Assembly (NCBI GenBank): GCA_015680685.1
Contig: MNCI01002917.1
Span: forward strand, 161,521 to 225,520
DNA length: 64,000 nucleotides
Origin: Gnetum montanum
Lineage: Eukaryota; Streptophyta; Gnetopsida; Gnetales; Gnetaceae
Reading direction: 5' to 3'
A program made the position numbers and the translations under genes. How positions within the stretch are numbered: position 1 is the first letter of the stretch; every line of letters starts with the position of its first letter. Below the pieces are notes generated by a model. It was not told where the DNA came from and did not search any database. It saw only the letters and a list, made by a program, of their open reading frames with translations. Shown here piece after piece: positions 10,020 through 21,049 of the stretch.

Positions 10020-12640
10020 CAAGGGACAAGTAGCCTAGAATTGGAAGACACTAGGAAGTGGAGACATCCTAGGAGCAGGCAGCCATGATGCATGCAACAA
10101 GACCTATTTGAGAGGACTTTGAAGTGGAATTTGTCCATTAGATTCTAGAAGTTGAAATAGAGTAGTCCCATTGGGATGAGACACCCAGACCAAGACTGAA
10201 CCTTGAGTTCACTCTAAAAAAGGCTTGCTTGAGGTAAATTTTATCCAAGGAGATTTAAAAATTTATCCTCCTTGAATTAAGCTTTGAATCTTTCTTGGAC
10301 TTTACCTTAGAAGATGTTAAGGCTCAACTTTAGACTTATTCCATGTGGTCCATTCATAGTTTCAATAGGGAATGATACATGGGAGAAATATACCTCTTCT
10401 GGAATAATAGATAGGATGATGCCACCATGAAGATCAAGGATATTTCTTTGTCTTTACTCAATGAAGGCCATTTTTGAGGCCCTTGAGGTGCCAAAAGATT
10501 AGGTAACCTTGGAAAAAGTATCAACGCAAGTAGACCCAAAGGTCAGAAATGAGTGGGTTCATTGGTGCTATGGAGTTGATCGTAAGGAGTATGGTGCACT
10601 TACAATGATAGAGCATGCATATTTCAAGATGGTGACCTACCACCTTAATTTAATAGTGAGGCCTAGTTAGGTGACAACCTTCTTTGCTTGTGCATGTGCT
10701 ACTCTAAGCAAGAAATTTCATGTCGACCTTTCACAACTAATCTATTTGGAGATATAGAAGCAGTTCAAAAAAAAAATGAACATGGAAGGAAGACATTCCC
10801 CTTTCCATGCCTCATCCAAAAATTATGCAAAAGAGAAGGAATCACTTGCTACATTAATGATAACATTAGACATAATCTTGACACCTATTGGGTAGAAATG
10901 ATGAAGGATAAAGTGCTTGCCAAGGTGCTAGAAGAGGAGCAATTTCCACTACAACCCACTCATGAACAATCAATGTCAGAATTTCACACTATTATTGAGC
11001 GTATGCATGAACTTGATGAGCAAATCCTACAGTAGTAATAGGTAGGATCAAGTGGTGGAGAACCCTTTGTCTATAGGCTAGTGTTGAGTCAGCATGATTA
11101 ATTAGCACAATGGGGGTTTGACATCAATGTTTTTTTCTTAGAGAATGAAAGTGCCTATGAGATCAAATCCTAGCAATCGAGAGGTAATAGTATCTCTCTC
11201 TCGATAGTAATAATTCCTAGAGATATCTGGGAATGCCATTACCTTTTTGGTATGCTTGGAGAGGGCTGAGAGAGTAACTATTTTGATGATGTAGCACCAA
11301 GGGTAAGAAATAATGACAAAGGTGATCATTGATAAAGTAGTTGATGCATTCAAAGACATGCAGACATCTGCAGGAGTAGAAAGTGAAAAATTCAATGTAG
11401 CCTAGTATGAGGTTAGGGATTAGGTCCTCATTGTGAATTCCCAACTTGAGTTAACAACATAGTAGAATCCACACTTGGCTGATAAGGTTATAGTATTAAA
11501 AGCCTTTGTTGTTGATCCCATCATACTTAGCCAGAATGTAGCATGAGATGAAGCTTTTTAACAACTTCAAGAGGCTAAGTACATGAAGGAGTTAGGAATC
11601 TTTGATTAGTCCTTAGCAAATGCAACTACCTACAGCATTCAAAAGGACTTGTTAGAGGTTTTCTAGGAGAACATCAAGCTAACCTAGGAGAAGGATTGCC
11701 TACAAAATGTTGAGATGTAGAAAGATGAAATGATAGAATTCATTCAATAATAGCAAAAGTAGCTTGTAAGGGTAAACACTAAATTGTGGAGATTGATTAT
11801 AAAAAAATAAAATCTCTTGATGGAAGAGGTGTGTGGCATTCACCAAAAGTTTGTAATTGAAATTTTTGCATGGGAAAACAAGGCCCTTAAATTCAAAAGA
11901 GACAAGAACCACTACAGAGACCAAGTTGATTTATAGAAGAAGATCATTGAAAAAGAAATCAAATTGGTAAAGGCAAAGGTGAATGATACCCTCTAGTAGC
12001 TCCAACAAGGAGGTGACATGTGGTAGCCTATCTTTGATGGGCTAAACATGTATAAAAAAGCTACAATTTGCCTCTAGGAGTTGTAGATCAAGGAGATGAT
12101 AGAGTACATGAAGCTTTCCAAAATCTATTAGTCAAACCTATTAATGTTGACTACTAGAAGGTTGAGGTCAAAATTGGAGAAACAAGTGACTAGCTCATAC
12201 CTTCTATACAAGGTAGAGTTCAAGTACCATAAAGAAACAATATAGAAGATGGAAACAACCAATGTTGAACTCGAGGTTCTCAAGGCAAAGTTCATTGGTC
12301 AAAGACCAATAGCAGAAAACCTGGTAAAAAGAATGAATAACTATTAGGAGCTACAAAATGTAATCAAGGAATTTGACATTGAATGCAAATAATTTTTTAC
12401 CAATTTTTTCAATGTCAAGGAGCTATTCCCTACAATGCCCTATCTTTGGGGTGTTCCCATACTGATCCACATTGGTGATGCTATGTGGAACATGTATGAT
12501 TCTAGGAGTAAGGAGTAGAAGATGAAAGAATTGCTGGATGCTTTTCATCTTTCACTAGAAATCATAGCTACAACTAGATAACCATAACCATAGCCTCAAC
12601 CACAATATCCACATGCACTACAGACATGTAAAAATCCTTG
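10020..12640 (+). pseudogene. Decayed extra ORF of element E between pol and 3' LTR (env-like position)
   Basis: Plus-strand coding character continues for about 2.6 kb with scattered stops. The longest clean piece (10688-11035) contains GRKTFPFPCLIQKLCKREGI, which resembles the conserved core of the putative plant transposon protein family (Transposase_32 type, with FPxLIxxLCxxxGV), known from ORFs associated with plant gypsy elements. Upstream, in a frame shifted by one base at an A-rich run near 10770, FFACACATLSKKFHVDLSQL joins it. From about 11700 to 12400 the translation is rich in Lys, Glu and Leu with heptad-like spacing (for example KMETTNVELEVLKAKF), typical of a coiled coil. Athila elements commonly carry an ORF here, sometimes called env-like. 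Elements A and D lack it. No membrane segment could be established. Function unknown; it is now dead. Confidence 0.6.
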
Positions 12641-12903
12641 GAAATCTTAGAAACCTCCACTACCTAGGACCATTTGATTTTCTTCTCATCTTCAAGCTAC
12701 TAGAGGAGCTATGATATTGGGTTTTTTCATGGTGTTTTGTTTTGTTTTCATGAATACCAAATTTTGTAATAATTGTAAATTTGTACACTTGGGAACTTAG
12801 TATTTTTTTTGTTTGTTAGTTAGTTAATAATCCAATACCTTCCAAAATTTTTTTAAATAAAATTGTTTCTCCTTTTGTTCACTCAAGGATGAGTTTTCAT
12901 CTA

Positions 12904-12915
12904 GTTGTGGGGGTA
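12904..12915 (+). promoter_or_regulatory. Polypurine tract of element E
   Basis: GTTGTGGGGGTA directly before the LTR start TGATGAAGC, as in element A. Confidence 0.75.
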
Positions 12916-13785
12916 TGATGAAGCATCGTCTTTAGGGTGTGTCGATGGGATGCCGTTGATGCAATCCTGTTGATGTGAACTTGTCAACACATATTTTGAT
13001 GTGTTTCCATGACCAAATTGATGTAGTCTTGTCTTACCTATAAATAAATGCTCATCAATTACATTTATGGCATCCATTGTTTAGTATCCTAATGAAGCTC
13101 TTGCATTTTGTTCATTTGAAAGTTAGAGTATTTTCTATGTGCCTACAGTAGGAGTGAGAAGTGTATGGATCTTTATTTGAGCACTAATGTACTTGAGCAC
13201 CTTAGTGTAAATTACAATAAAGATGAGCTTTCTTCATAAACCTTGCAGCACTTGGAATTAGTTTAATGTTTACTTAATGAATTTATTATCTGAGAAATTT
13301 ACTTTAATGCATCTAATTAATTAATTAATTAGCAATTAATTAATACACATAAGTATGACCCTTTCAAGAATACGTTAACCTTTGGTAATCCTAGTAGTGC
13401 TTAATGCTTGATAACTTAGTAACATTGCAACATGGTTGAGGCTGTGTATGGTAAATGGGAATGGATGCTTATGTTAGGACTATTTAAGATATTAGTTAGT
13501 TATTAGATTAATCAAACATTTAATTACATTATTTCTAGCACTTAGGTGAATTAAGCAAAAAATAAAAAATAAAAAATAAAATGATAAAAATCATATGCAT
13601 CATTGATACCTAACCATACACTTGCACTTCACAAGTGGAACTAAGAAGAAAATGATCATGTTTCTTAGATTCACTACCTAGATTGAGTGTACTTAGAGAG
13701 CTAAAGTCTATAGAATTTGATTGAATCACTTGGTGAATGCTAGTGATTCATTTGGTTGGGCATAGGGACTTCTTGTTGCTCATAA
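12916..13785 (+). repeat. 3' LTR of element E (870 bp)
   Basis: Same length as the LTR of A. TATA box TATAAATA at 13039-13046, followed by the family block with TTGCATTTTGTTCATTTGAAAGTTAGAGTATTTTC and TGCCTACAGTAGGAG. The end TTGCTCATAA is a mutated CACTCATCA. The stretch just upstream of the TATA box holds short repeats of GTTGATG / CATCAAC-like words instead of the GATATC palindromes of other copies. Confidence 0.8.
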
Positions 13786-15104
13786 CTCTTGATTTAGAAG
13801 CTCTAAGTCATGGGTTTAATTCTAGTGAGAAATGTTTGAGTTATAAAGTTATATTTGAGCTATATATCTTGGGATGTATCTATGTTTTAATTATTCTAGG
13901 TTCCAATACCTCACAAATTATAAGGTTTAAATATTGGTATTTTTTGCTCTTATTTGGGTGCTCATGATCCTGAACATCCTCTTTGCAAAATGGAAGACTC
14001 ATTCATCCACTACTATGTTACTTGTGTACTTTCTTGAAGTTCTTGGTAATGGTGTATCTTGTATTTACTTCATTTCAAGCCAAGGTTGGAGGAATTTTTA
14101 TTTGTTGATACTTCTCAGCTTTAAGGATTTTTTCTTAATACTTGAAGTTGCATTCATTCCCTTTTTATTTATACAATTTTGAAATTTTAATATTATGTTG
14201 TTTATCAAAGATTCTATAACTAATATTCTTATTTTGTCTACTTAATATGACATCATTTAATAAACAATGCTTTAGTTGTACTTCTAAATGTATTTATTAT
14301 TTTTTCTTCTTTATTTATAAGAAGCTTTTAGTAAGAAGTGAAAAGCTAAGAAAATTCTTCTAAAATATTGTAAGGTTTGATCCTTTTTCTACTCTAGAGG
14401 GAAGGTTTTTTAGGATTAGTTGTGAGTATGCCAAATGCCTAACCAAATAATCTACAAGTATCATAGTAGGCTATGTTGTAATGTGTGGATTAACTAGTAT
14501 AATTCCTAGTATAGTTAGGTTAGGTCATTATATTCTCACATAGACTAGTGGTGATTCTTATTATCGTATTGTTCATTCTAAGTAAAGTACATGATTAATG
14601 ATGTTGTTTGGCCATTACTATGCTAAGAAAACATATATAAATTAATTATTTAATCTAATTATAAATAGAAAAAATAAACCATATTCTAGCGTAAGGATGA
14701 TAGTATTTGTTTCTAGCTTGCATCATAGCCTAGACATACACATTAAGCACTCGGATTACCAAGCTATATCACTACTAGGTAAACTAGGCATTATCTCTAC
14801 TAGGATTATCAAGTTAATACCTTTTAATACTTGAAGCTAGATCATGCTCATTCTCTTGATTAATTAACATGCAATGAAAATGTAAAGATTAAGTTATATT
14901 GCATTAGAAAATAAATGAAAGAGAAGTAATCTTGATATTTTTAGCTATGAATTACATCTAGGTACAATCCACTTGAATAAAATGTATAATTGACTTATAT
15001 TTACACTATGGACACTCGTTGAGTTTTTATTAATCTAGGAAATCAAATTGCAATATTTTAGCTACATATTTTGATGAGGAGTGGAGTAGTCCAACACCCA
15101 ACTG
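13786..15104. other. AT-rich sequence between elements E and B, no gene recognised
   Basis: About 1.3 kb, very rich in A and T, with only short frames (13737-13967 and 13934-14182 overlap each other and look non-coding). A purine-rich stretch GATGAGGAGTGGAGTAG at about 15073 sits shortly before the LTR-like sequence that begins near 15105. No repeat copy of this stretch was noticed elsewhere in the window. Confidence 0.4.
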
Positions 15105-16715
15105 TTGCAACTGGAAAAATTGATCTTTGGAATAAAGATTAACAACTTTGATGCACAGTATTCCTCAAACTCAAATCCCTAGGGCCTTCATAAAAATGGA
15201 ATTCAAGGTGCCTTGATCAATTAAATAGATCACCCAAGGACTTACAAAGTGCAAAATGTGGTAACAAGAAAAATAAAATGTTGAAATTGATAATAGATCT
15301 AAATAATGCACAAAAAATAAATGAATATATTTTGCACAAAAAACCAAAAACTTAAAAATTTATTGAGAAAGAATAAAGAATATGTTATAGAAATTTGTAC
15401 AAATGGTTCCTGAGTGGGTAGTAGGGGGGGTTCACTTGAATAGAGGTTCAGGGTCCATTGAAGTCGATGCAGGAAACTCCATGAGTTAGATGTTTTGCCA
15501 CTCCCGATGCTATTAAACCTCTTGTGCTACTACTATAGATTTGCAATGTTGGTCATTATTGGGAGGTGAGAGAAGTGGAAAATTTGAATGCCATATTACT
15601 CCACACTAGGGGTTTGGAAATCCTAGAAGTGCAATGTTGACACCAAAAGTTCACAAGTCTCTAGGTGATAATGCTTTCACACTAGGATTTACGCAAACAT
15701 GGGGGATTGCAAGAGTCATTGAGTGTTTAAGAATGCCATGATTCTAGAATTATTTCTTGTAAAAAGGTGTGTATGCTTAATGTATTCAAGTGCTAGAAGA
15801 GTGGAACCTTGAGAAAAATTGCTAAACTATCAAAGTTTGGGTAATTGCAAAACTGTTTTACCTATAAATTGTGTTTGACGTTGGTTTTTATAGGTTTTGG
15901 GTCATGAATGTTGTTGCAAGATGTCTATGATTTGGCTACATAATGGCTACAAATTGGCTACCAAATTACTAAAAATTTCTGCTTCATTCAAGTCAGATGG
16001 GTGCCCAAATTTGGAGGGTTACCATATATAATAAATGCCTTCCCCCCATGGTCATTTTGTTTACTATAAATAGTAATGGAAGCACACCTTCTACATTGGA
16101 GATGAATCTTCCATACTAAGCTCTCTACCATGCTTGTTGAAGTGGCTAGTCAATGTTAAGTGCATGAAGTGTTGAAATTTGGTTGTTGTGGCTTCCATTC
16201 TGGGGAGATGCAATTTCCATGCTAGGAGTGGAGTCCCTACATTGGGGGAATGCAATTTTCACACTAGGGATGGAGTCCCCATGTTGGGGGGAAACTTCCA
16301 TGTTGAAGGGGAAGGTTTCCAAGCTAAGCATGTAGTTCCCATGTTGTGGGGAAGGTTTTTAAGTTGAGAGGAAACTTGCCACATCTCCATGTTGGGGGTA
16401 GGTAAGATTTACCCTTCTGCAGGTGTTTCTAGTGTAGAAAATTGTATACCCTCCTCACAAAACCCATCAAATTTTCATTTTTGACATTCCAAAAGGCATT
16501 TTTTATTCCTAATCCCAAATATAGATAGTAGGAAACTTTTTTCACTTGGGAAATAAGGCTTTGATCACTTATGAGGCATTTTTCAGTCCGAAAAGTATAA
16601 AGTATGGGAAATTACCCACTTTGGATTACAATCTTCACATCTACAATGAAGCTTTGCATCGGGTTTCATGGGGTGAAATCTACATGATAAAAATTGGCTA
16701 TAACATGCACATTTT
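15105..16715 (-). repeat. LTR-like left end of Tat-lineage element B (borders approximate)
   Basis: The start TGTTGCAACTGGAAAAA resembles TGTAACGACGGAAAACG at 62485, and several later blocks align (for example AAAAATGGAATTCAAGGTGCC here and AAAAACGAATCCGCGGTGCC at about 62575). This fits the 3' LTR of the minus-strand element whose integrase ends at 16980. Imperfect TTCCATGCTAGG / CATGG dyads lie at 16200-16400, like those in the 21-24 kb array. A purine-rich tract on the minus strand (GTGAGGAGGGTATA, 16444-16457) may be the polypurine tract, which would put the LTR at 15105-16447. A TATAAATA at about 16065 is on the plus strand, opposite to pol; its meaning is unclear. Confidence 0.45.
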
Positions 16716-16716
16716 T

Positions 16717-16795
16717 GTGGTGTTTCAATGGACCATCTTTGTTGGTATCTAGAGGATTAACCCAAGAGACATTGACAATGAATACAAAACACCAC
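16717..16795. repeat. Stem-loop, 79 bp, related to one at 63797-63873
   Basis: Outer arms GTGGTGTTT (16717-16725) and AAACACCAC (16787-16795) pair perfectly over 9 bp. An inner CTTTGTTG / GACAATG pairing is partly eroded. The sequence GGTGTTTCAATGG ... CTTTGTTG ... GACAA.GAAT ... AAACACC is shared with the less decayed copy near the window end. Confidence 0.7.
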
Positions 16796-16860
16796 TACAT
16801 ATTATTGTGCTATAATGCATATAGGCCACATGAGAATTAGCCCATCTAGGTTACCAAAGT

Positions 16861-16946
16861 TGCTAGTTTAAGGTCGTGGCGGGTGATGGTACTAGTTTAA
16901 GGCCTTGGTAGGTTGTGTTGCTAGTTTAAGATCATAGCAGACCATT
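16861..16946. repeat. Minisatellite, about 29-bp unit, 3 copies
   Basis: Three copies of a unit beginning CTAGTTTAAGGCC and ending in a GTGGGCCATG-like word, starting at about 16863, 16892 and 16921. The same unit recurs at 20676-20758 and 30126-30355. Confidence 0.75.
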
Positions 16947-16979
16947 GAAAGTGGGCTTGATTATTGGCTATAGGTAGTA

Positions 16980-19900
16980 TCACTTTAGATAGGAATGATT
17001 GATTGGATTTGCTAGTTCATTCCCATTCATGTTGGCTATTCTAAAAGCACCATTCCCATAGGCTTTGATGATAAGGAAGGACCCTTCCAATTTGGCTAAG
17101 AATTTGTTCACATGCTCATAGATGGCTTTGAGGACCAAGTCACCCTCCTTGATCTTGCGCATGGCCAAGTTATGGTCATATTGCTGCTTCTACCTCTCCT
17201 CCATGTTCAATGTGAGCAAGCGCCTGCATACATTGCTCCTTCACTGCATCTAGGACTACTATTCATAACTTCTTATTCTACTCATCATTGATGAAGTCAG
17301 TCAAGGCTACTTGGAGTGATGGCACTTGCAATTCAAGAGGTAAAATATCTTTAGAACCATAAACCAAGCTATAAGGAATCATATTCATTGCTATGTGATA
17401 GGTTGTTTTGTATGCTCATAGTGCATGGACAAGTTGCTCATGCCATTTGCATTTGCTATAGTTGAGCATCTTTTTGACAAGTTGATGATGAATTTGTTAC
17501 TTGCTTCTGCTTGACCATTGACTTAAGGGTAGTAAGGAAATGAGAAATAATGCTTAATGCCTAGGTCATGATAGAAATATTTTATTTTTTGGTTACTAGA
17601 TTATGGTTCATTATCTATAACTATGGTCATAGGTATGCCAAAATGAGCTATAATGTTATCTAGGATGAATTTGTAGACATACTCAGATGTAGTCTTCCTT
17701 AAGGGAATAGCCTCAACCCACTTTGTAAAGTATTTGGTTACGGTGATGATGAAGCTATTCCCTGTAGATGACTTAGGCATTATGGGCCCAATTATATCCA
17801 ACCTCCATCATTGAAATGACCATGTTATTTAAGTGGTATGTAACTTAGTTGGTGGTACACATATAAGGTTTCTATATCATTGGCACGAGTCACATTGTGT
17901 AACCTTCTACAAGAAATCATTTTCTATATGGGGCCAATAGTAGCCTAACCATCTAATCTTAGTGGTCATATCTCTCAATCCTATATGTCCTCCACAAAAA
18001 CCCTTGTGAACCTCCTCTAGGACTATTCTAGCTTTGGTTTTACCTAAGCACTTTAGGAGTATGCCATCATAGGATTGTGAACATGACATGTTATCACCTA
18101 CAATGAAATAATTCTTTGATTTCTTGCATATGACATCTTTTTGAGTAGTAGTTAGGCCTTACGATGATTCACCATGCATAAGGTAAAATTTGATATCATC
18201 ATACCACTTCCTAGGAGCAATATGAACAACAATCACAAAGGCATCCTTAGTGTTCTACGTGGTGAGAGTAGCATAGTCCATAATTAAGGTGGACAACTTT
18301 CTAAATACATTTGGCATTACAGTAAGGGTAAAAATTACAATTACATCAGATATGACATTCTCACTTCAAGGTATGTGATGGATATCAATGTTTATGAATT
18401 GTTGTAATAATTTCTTTCCTAGGTCAAAAGATGGTTGTAAGTGTTTGGATATACATTCATAGACTTTGGTTACTTGGTTAACCATGAGTTATGAATTTCC
18501 TTTGATCACCAAGTGTTTAATTCCTAGGTTACAAGTTACCATCATCCCTCTAATCAAACCCTTATACTCTGCTATGTTGTTGGTACATGGGAATCCAAAA
18601 TGATAGGTGAAGGATCAAATCTCACTAGATGGAAATATTATGATGGTAGCAGCACTGGCCCCATGGATAGTTGAAGCTTTGTCAAAGTGAATGACCACCT
18701 CATAACCCTTGGGTACTTGGCTAATGGTATTAATGCTTCATTAGGGAATTTAGGATCTATGATTGCTTGGTCATCGACAAGTGAAATTGTAAGCTGTATC
18801 ACTATAGCTTGACCTTTCATTAAGGATTGAGAGACATAATGAAGGTCAAAATCCATGGTTACAGCTTTCCATTAGGCTATATGATTGCTTTCATAAATTT
18901 TGGTTGTTATGGCTCTAAGTATGCTATCCTTGCAAATGATGTTGACTTGGCTTTTGAAGAGGTAGTGTCTCCACTTCTTCAAAGAGAAAACTAACACTAG
19001 AAAATACTTCTCCACTTTAGTGTATTGGATCTCATGGGTAACTAAAGCATGGCTAAGGTAGTACACTAGGATTTCTACTCCATCATCATGTTTTTGATAA
19101 AGTAGAGAGGCAATGGATGTATCAAAGATGGTAAGGTAGATGTAAAATAGTTTACCCTCTTGCAAAGGATAGACTGTCAACAGTTGTGTCAATTCTTGCT
19201 TAAGGTTTTCAAAGGTGTCTTGGCATTGAGTCATCATATCATAGTGAAATCCTTTCTTAAGAAAATGTTGTATGGGCTGTAACTTATCCATAAGCCTAGT
19301 AATAAACCTATGAATAAATTGTAATCTACCTTGAAATCCTCAAAGCTCTTTAAGGTTGGTAGGTGTAGCTAATTTGGAAATGTCATTAACCTTATTAGGA
19401 TCTATATGAATCCCTACTTTAGATACTACAAAGCCAAGCATCTTACTAGTTAAGATACTAAAGACATACTTCTTAAGATTGAGCCTAAGCTCATACTTGA
19501 GGCATCGTTTAAGCACAAGATCTAGGTCATTAGCATGATCATTGCCCACTTTGAACTTAACGAGTATGTCATCTATGTAATCATTAAGCAAATCTAGCAT
19601 GTAATCATTGAAGATATAGGTCATGGCTCTTTGGTATGTTGATCCTACATTCTTAGGGCCAAAGGGCATCATGCTATAACAAAAGGTACCCCAAGTGGTC
19701 ATGAAGGTTATGTTAAGTTAATGATTTTGGTTTATCCTAATTTGGTTATATCCTAAGAATCCATCCATAAAGGACAACAAGGCATGTCCGGCCATAGTAT
19801 TGATAAGTTGATTAATAATACTAGGCAAAGGAAAGTCATTCTTGATGGTTTCTTTATTTAGGTCTCAAAAATCAATGCAAATATAGATACTTCCATTTTT

Positions 19901-20480
19901 CTTAGCGACTAATACTATGTTGAACACCCATTATGTGTAGTTAACAACCCTAATGAAATTAGCTTGGTAGAGCTTTGATGTTTCATCATGCATTGTCAAG
20001 GCCAAATAAGGTCTAATTTTGTACACTTTTTGCTTAACTGGTCTAATGTTAGGATCTAGTAGGATGTTGTGCTAGACTAAACATGGGTCTAGGCTTGACA
20101 TGTCTACATATGACCAGGCAAAGACCTTAATGTTACTTTGTAGAACCTTGGTGATGTCTTGAACATGTTGAGGTTCCAATGAGGAGCTTAGTTTAAAGAT
20201 TTTTTCCTCACTACTATGTGTTGTGACATGGACTTCAACTAAAGAGTCTTCATTTATTTCCCTTGGTTCTAAGTCAAAGGTTCTAACTAGGTCTTCAGGC
20301 CATTTGAGAGGTTTCTCTATCTAGGGTATGTGGTCTAGAAGACTTTTAGGCTTATGATCTAGGAAATCAAGGTCAATACATCTTTCAATATCACCATGAG
20401 GTCCATGTAGATATAAAGGCAAACTAATTTGTTCCTAGGTACTCTTACTTTGATCTTACATGTCAACCAAAAGCATATTA
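16980..20480 (-). pseudogene. pol: Decayed Tat-lineage pol: RT, RNase H, archaeal-type RNase H, integrase
   Basis: Reading leftwards: linker with SSLEPQHVQDITKVLQ and DMSSLDPCLVQHNILLDP (about 20210-20060); RT from RPVKQKVYKIRPYLAL (about 20040) through DFPLPSIINQL, FMDGFLGYNQI and the catalytic YIDDILVK (about 19570) to about 19340; RNase H with YYLSHAL and RHYLFKS (19290-18870); a second, archaeal-type RNase H with NNIAEYKGLIRGM and LVIKGNS (about 18760-18240); integrase zinc finger EEVHKGFCGGHIG (about 18020); core MDIIGPI and FTKWVEAIPL (about 17800-17600); and the C-terminal GDLVLKAIY ... ANPINHSYLK ending at 16980. The second RNase H domain is the hallmark of the Tat lineage, as established for plant gypsy elements. 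Multiple stops and frameshifts; no longer functional. Its protease and gag lie about 10 kb away at 30880-33100. Confidence 0.88.
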
Positions 20481-20675
20481 AGTGGCACTTGGGTAAAAGT
20501 GAATAAATAATGCTAAAATGCTATAGAATTATGAAAAAACATGCAAATAAGATCATCCAAGGTCATCAATGAGGTAAGGAAAATTTGATAAAGTGAAACA
20601 GAGGCCAACAAGGGTTAAAGAAAGGTCAAGCAAGGAGAGATATTAAAAAAATAGTAAAAAAAGGTTACAATTTTT

Positions 20676-20758
20676 CTAGTTTAAGGCCTTAGTAGGTATG
20701 ATGCCAGCTTAGAGTTTGTGGACTATGATGCTAGTTTAAGGCCTTAGTGGGCCATGGT
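20676..20758. repeat. Minisatellite copies (29-bp family)
   Basis: CTAGTTTAAGGCCTTAGTAGG at 20676, a degenerate GCCAGCTTAGAG at about 20704, and CTAGTTTAAGGCCTTAGTGG at about 20730. A further single ACTAGTTTTAGGTCTTATTAGGCC lies near 20994. Confidence 0.7.
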
Positions 20759-21049
20759 TACATGGTGTCAAATTGTGGTTAAGGAAGGTCAAACCCCACT
20801 ATTTGATACCATTCAAAGACCAAAAAAGACAAATAAAGAACATATAAGATTGTATAAAGGCCATAGAAGATTAACAATGGAAGAAAAGTCCAAAAACAAG
20901 CCAAAACACTATGTAATAAAGTAAGAAATTAAGAAAAATAGGCTATATATGGTAAAATTGGACTAATATAGGTCAAAAAATGATTGCATTTTACTAGTTT
21001 TAGGTCTTATTAGGCCATGTTTTGAGGCTACAAGGCTATTAGGTAAGTT

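Larger units (their letters stand above)
4870..13785 (+). mobile_element. Athila-like element E, interrupted by two later insertions
   Basis: Starts inside RT (cut by the insertion of element A) and continues through RNase H, integrase, a 3' region with an extra decayed ORF, a polypurine tract (12904-12915) and a 3' LTR (12916-13785). Its left half must lie beyond the left edge of the window, on the far side of A. A second insertion of the same LTR family (right end at 9986), an assembly gap and an inverted repeat interrupt it at 8712-9986. Confidence 0.75.
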
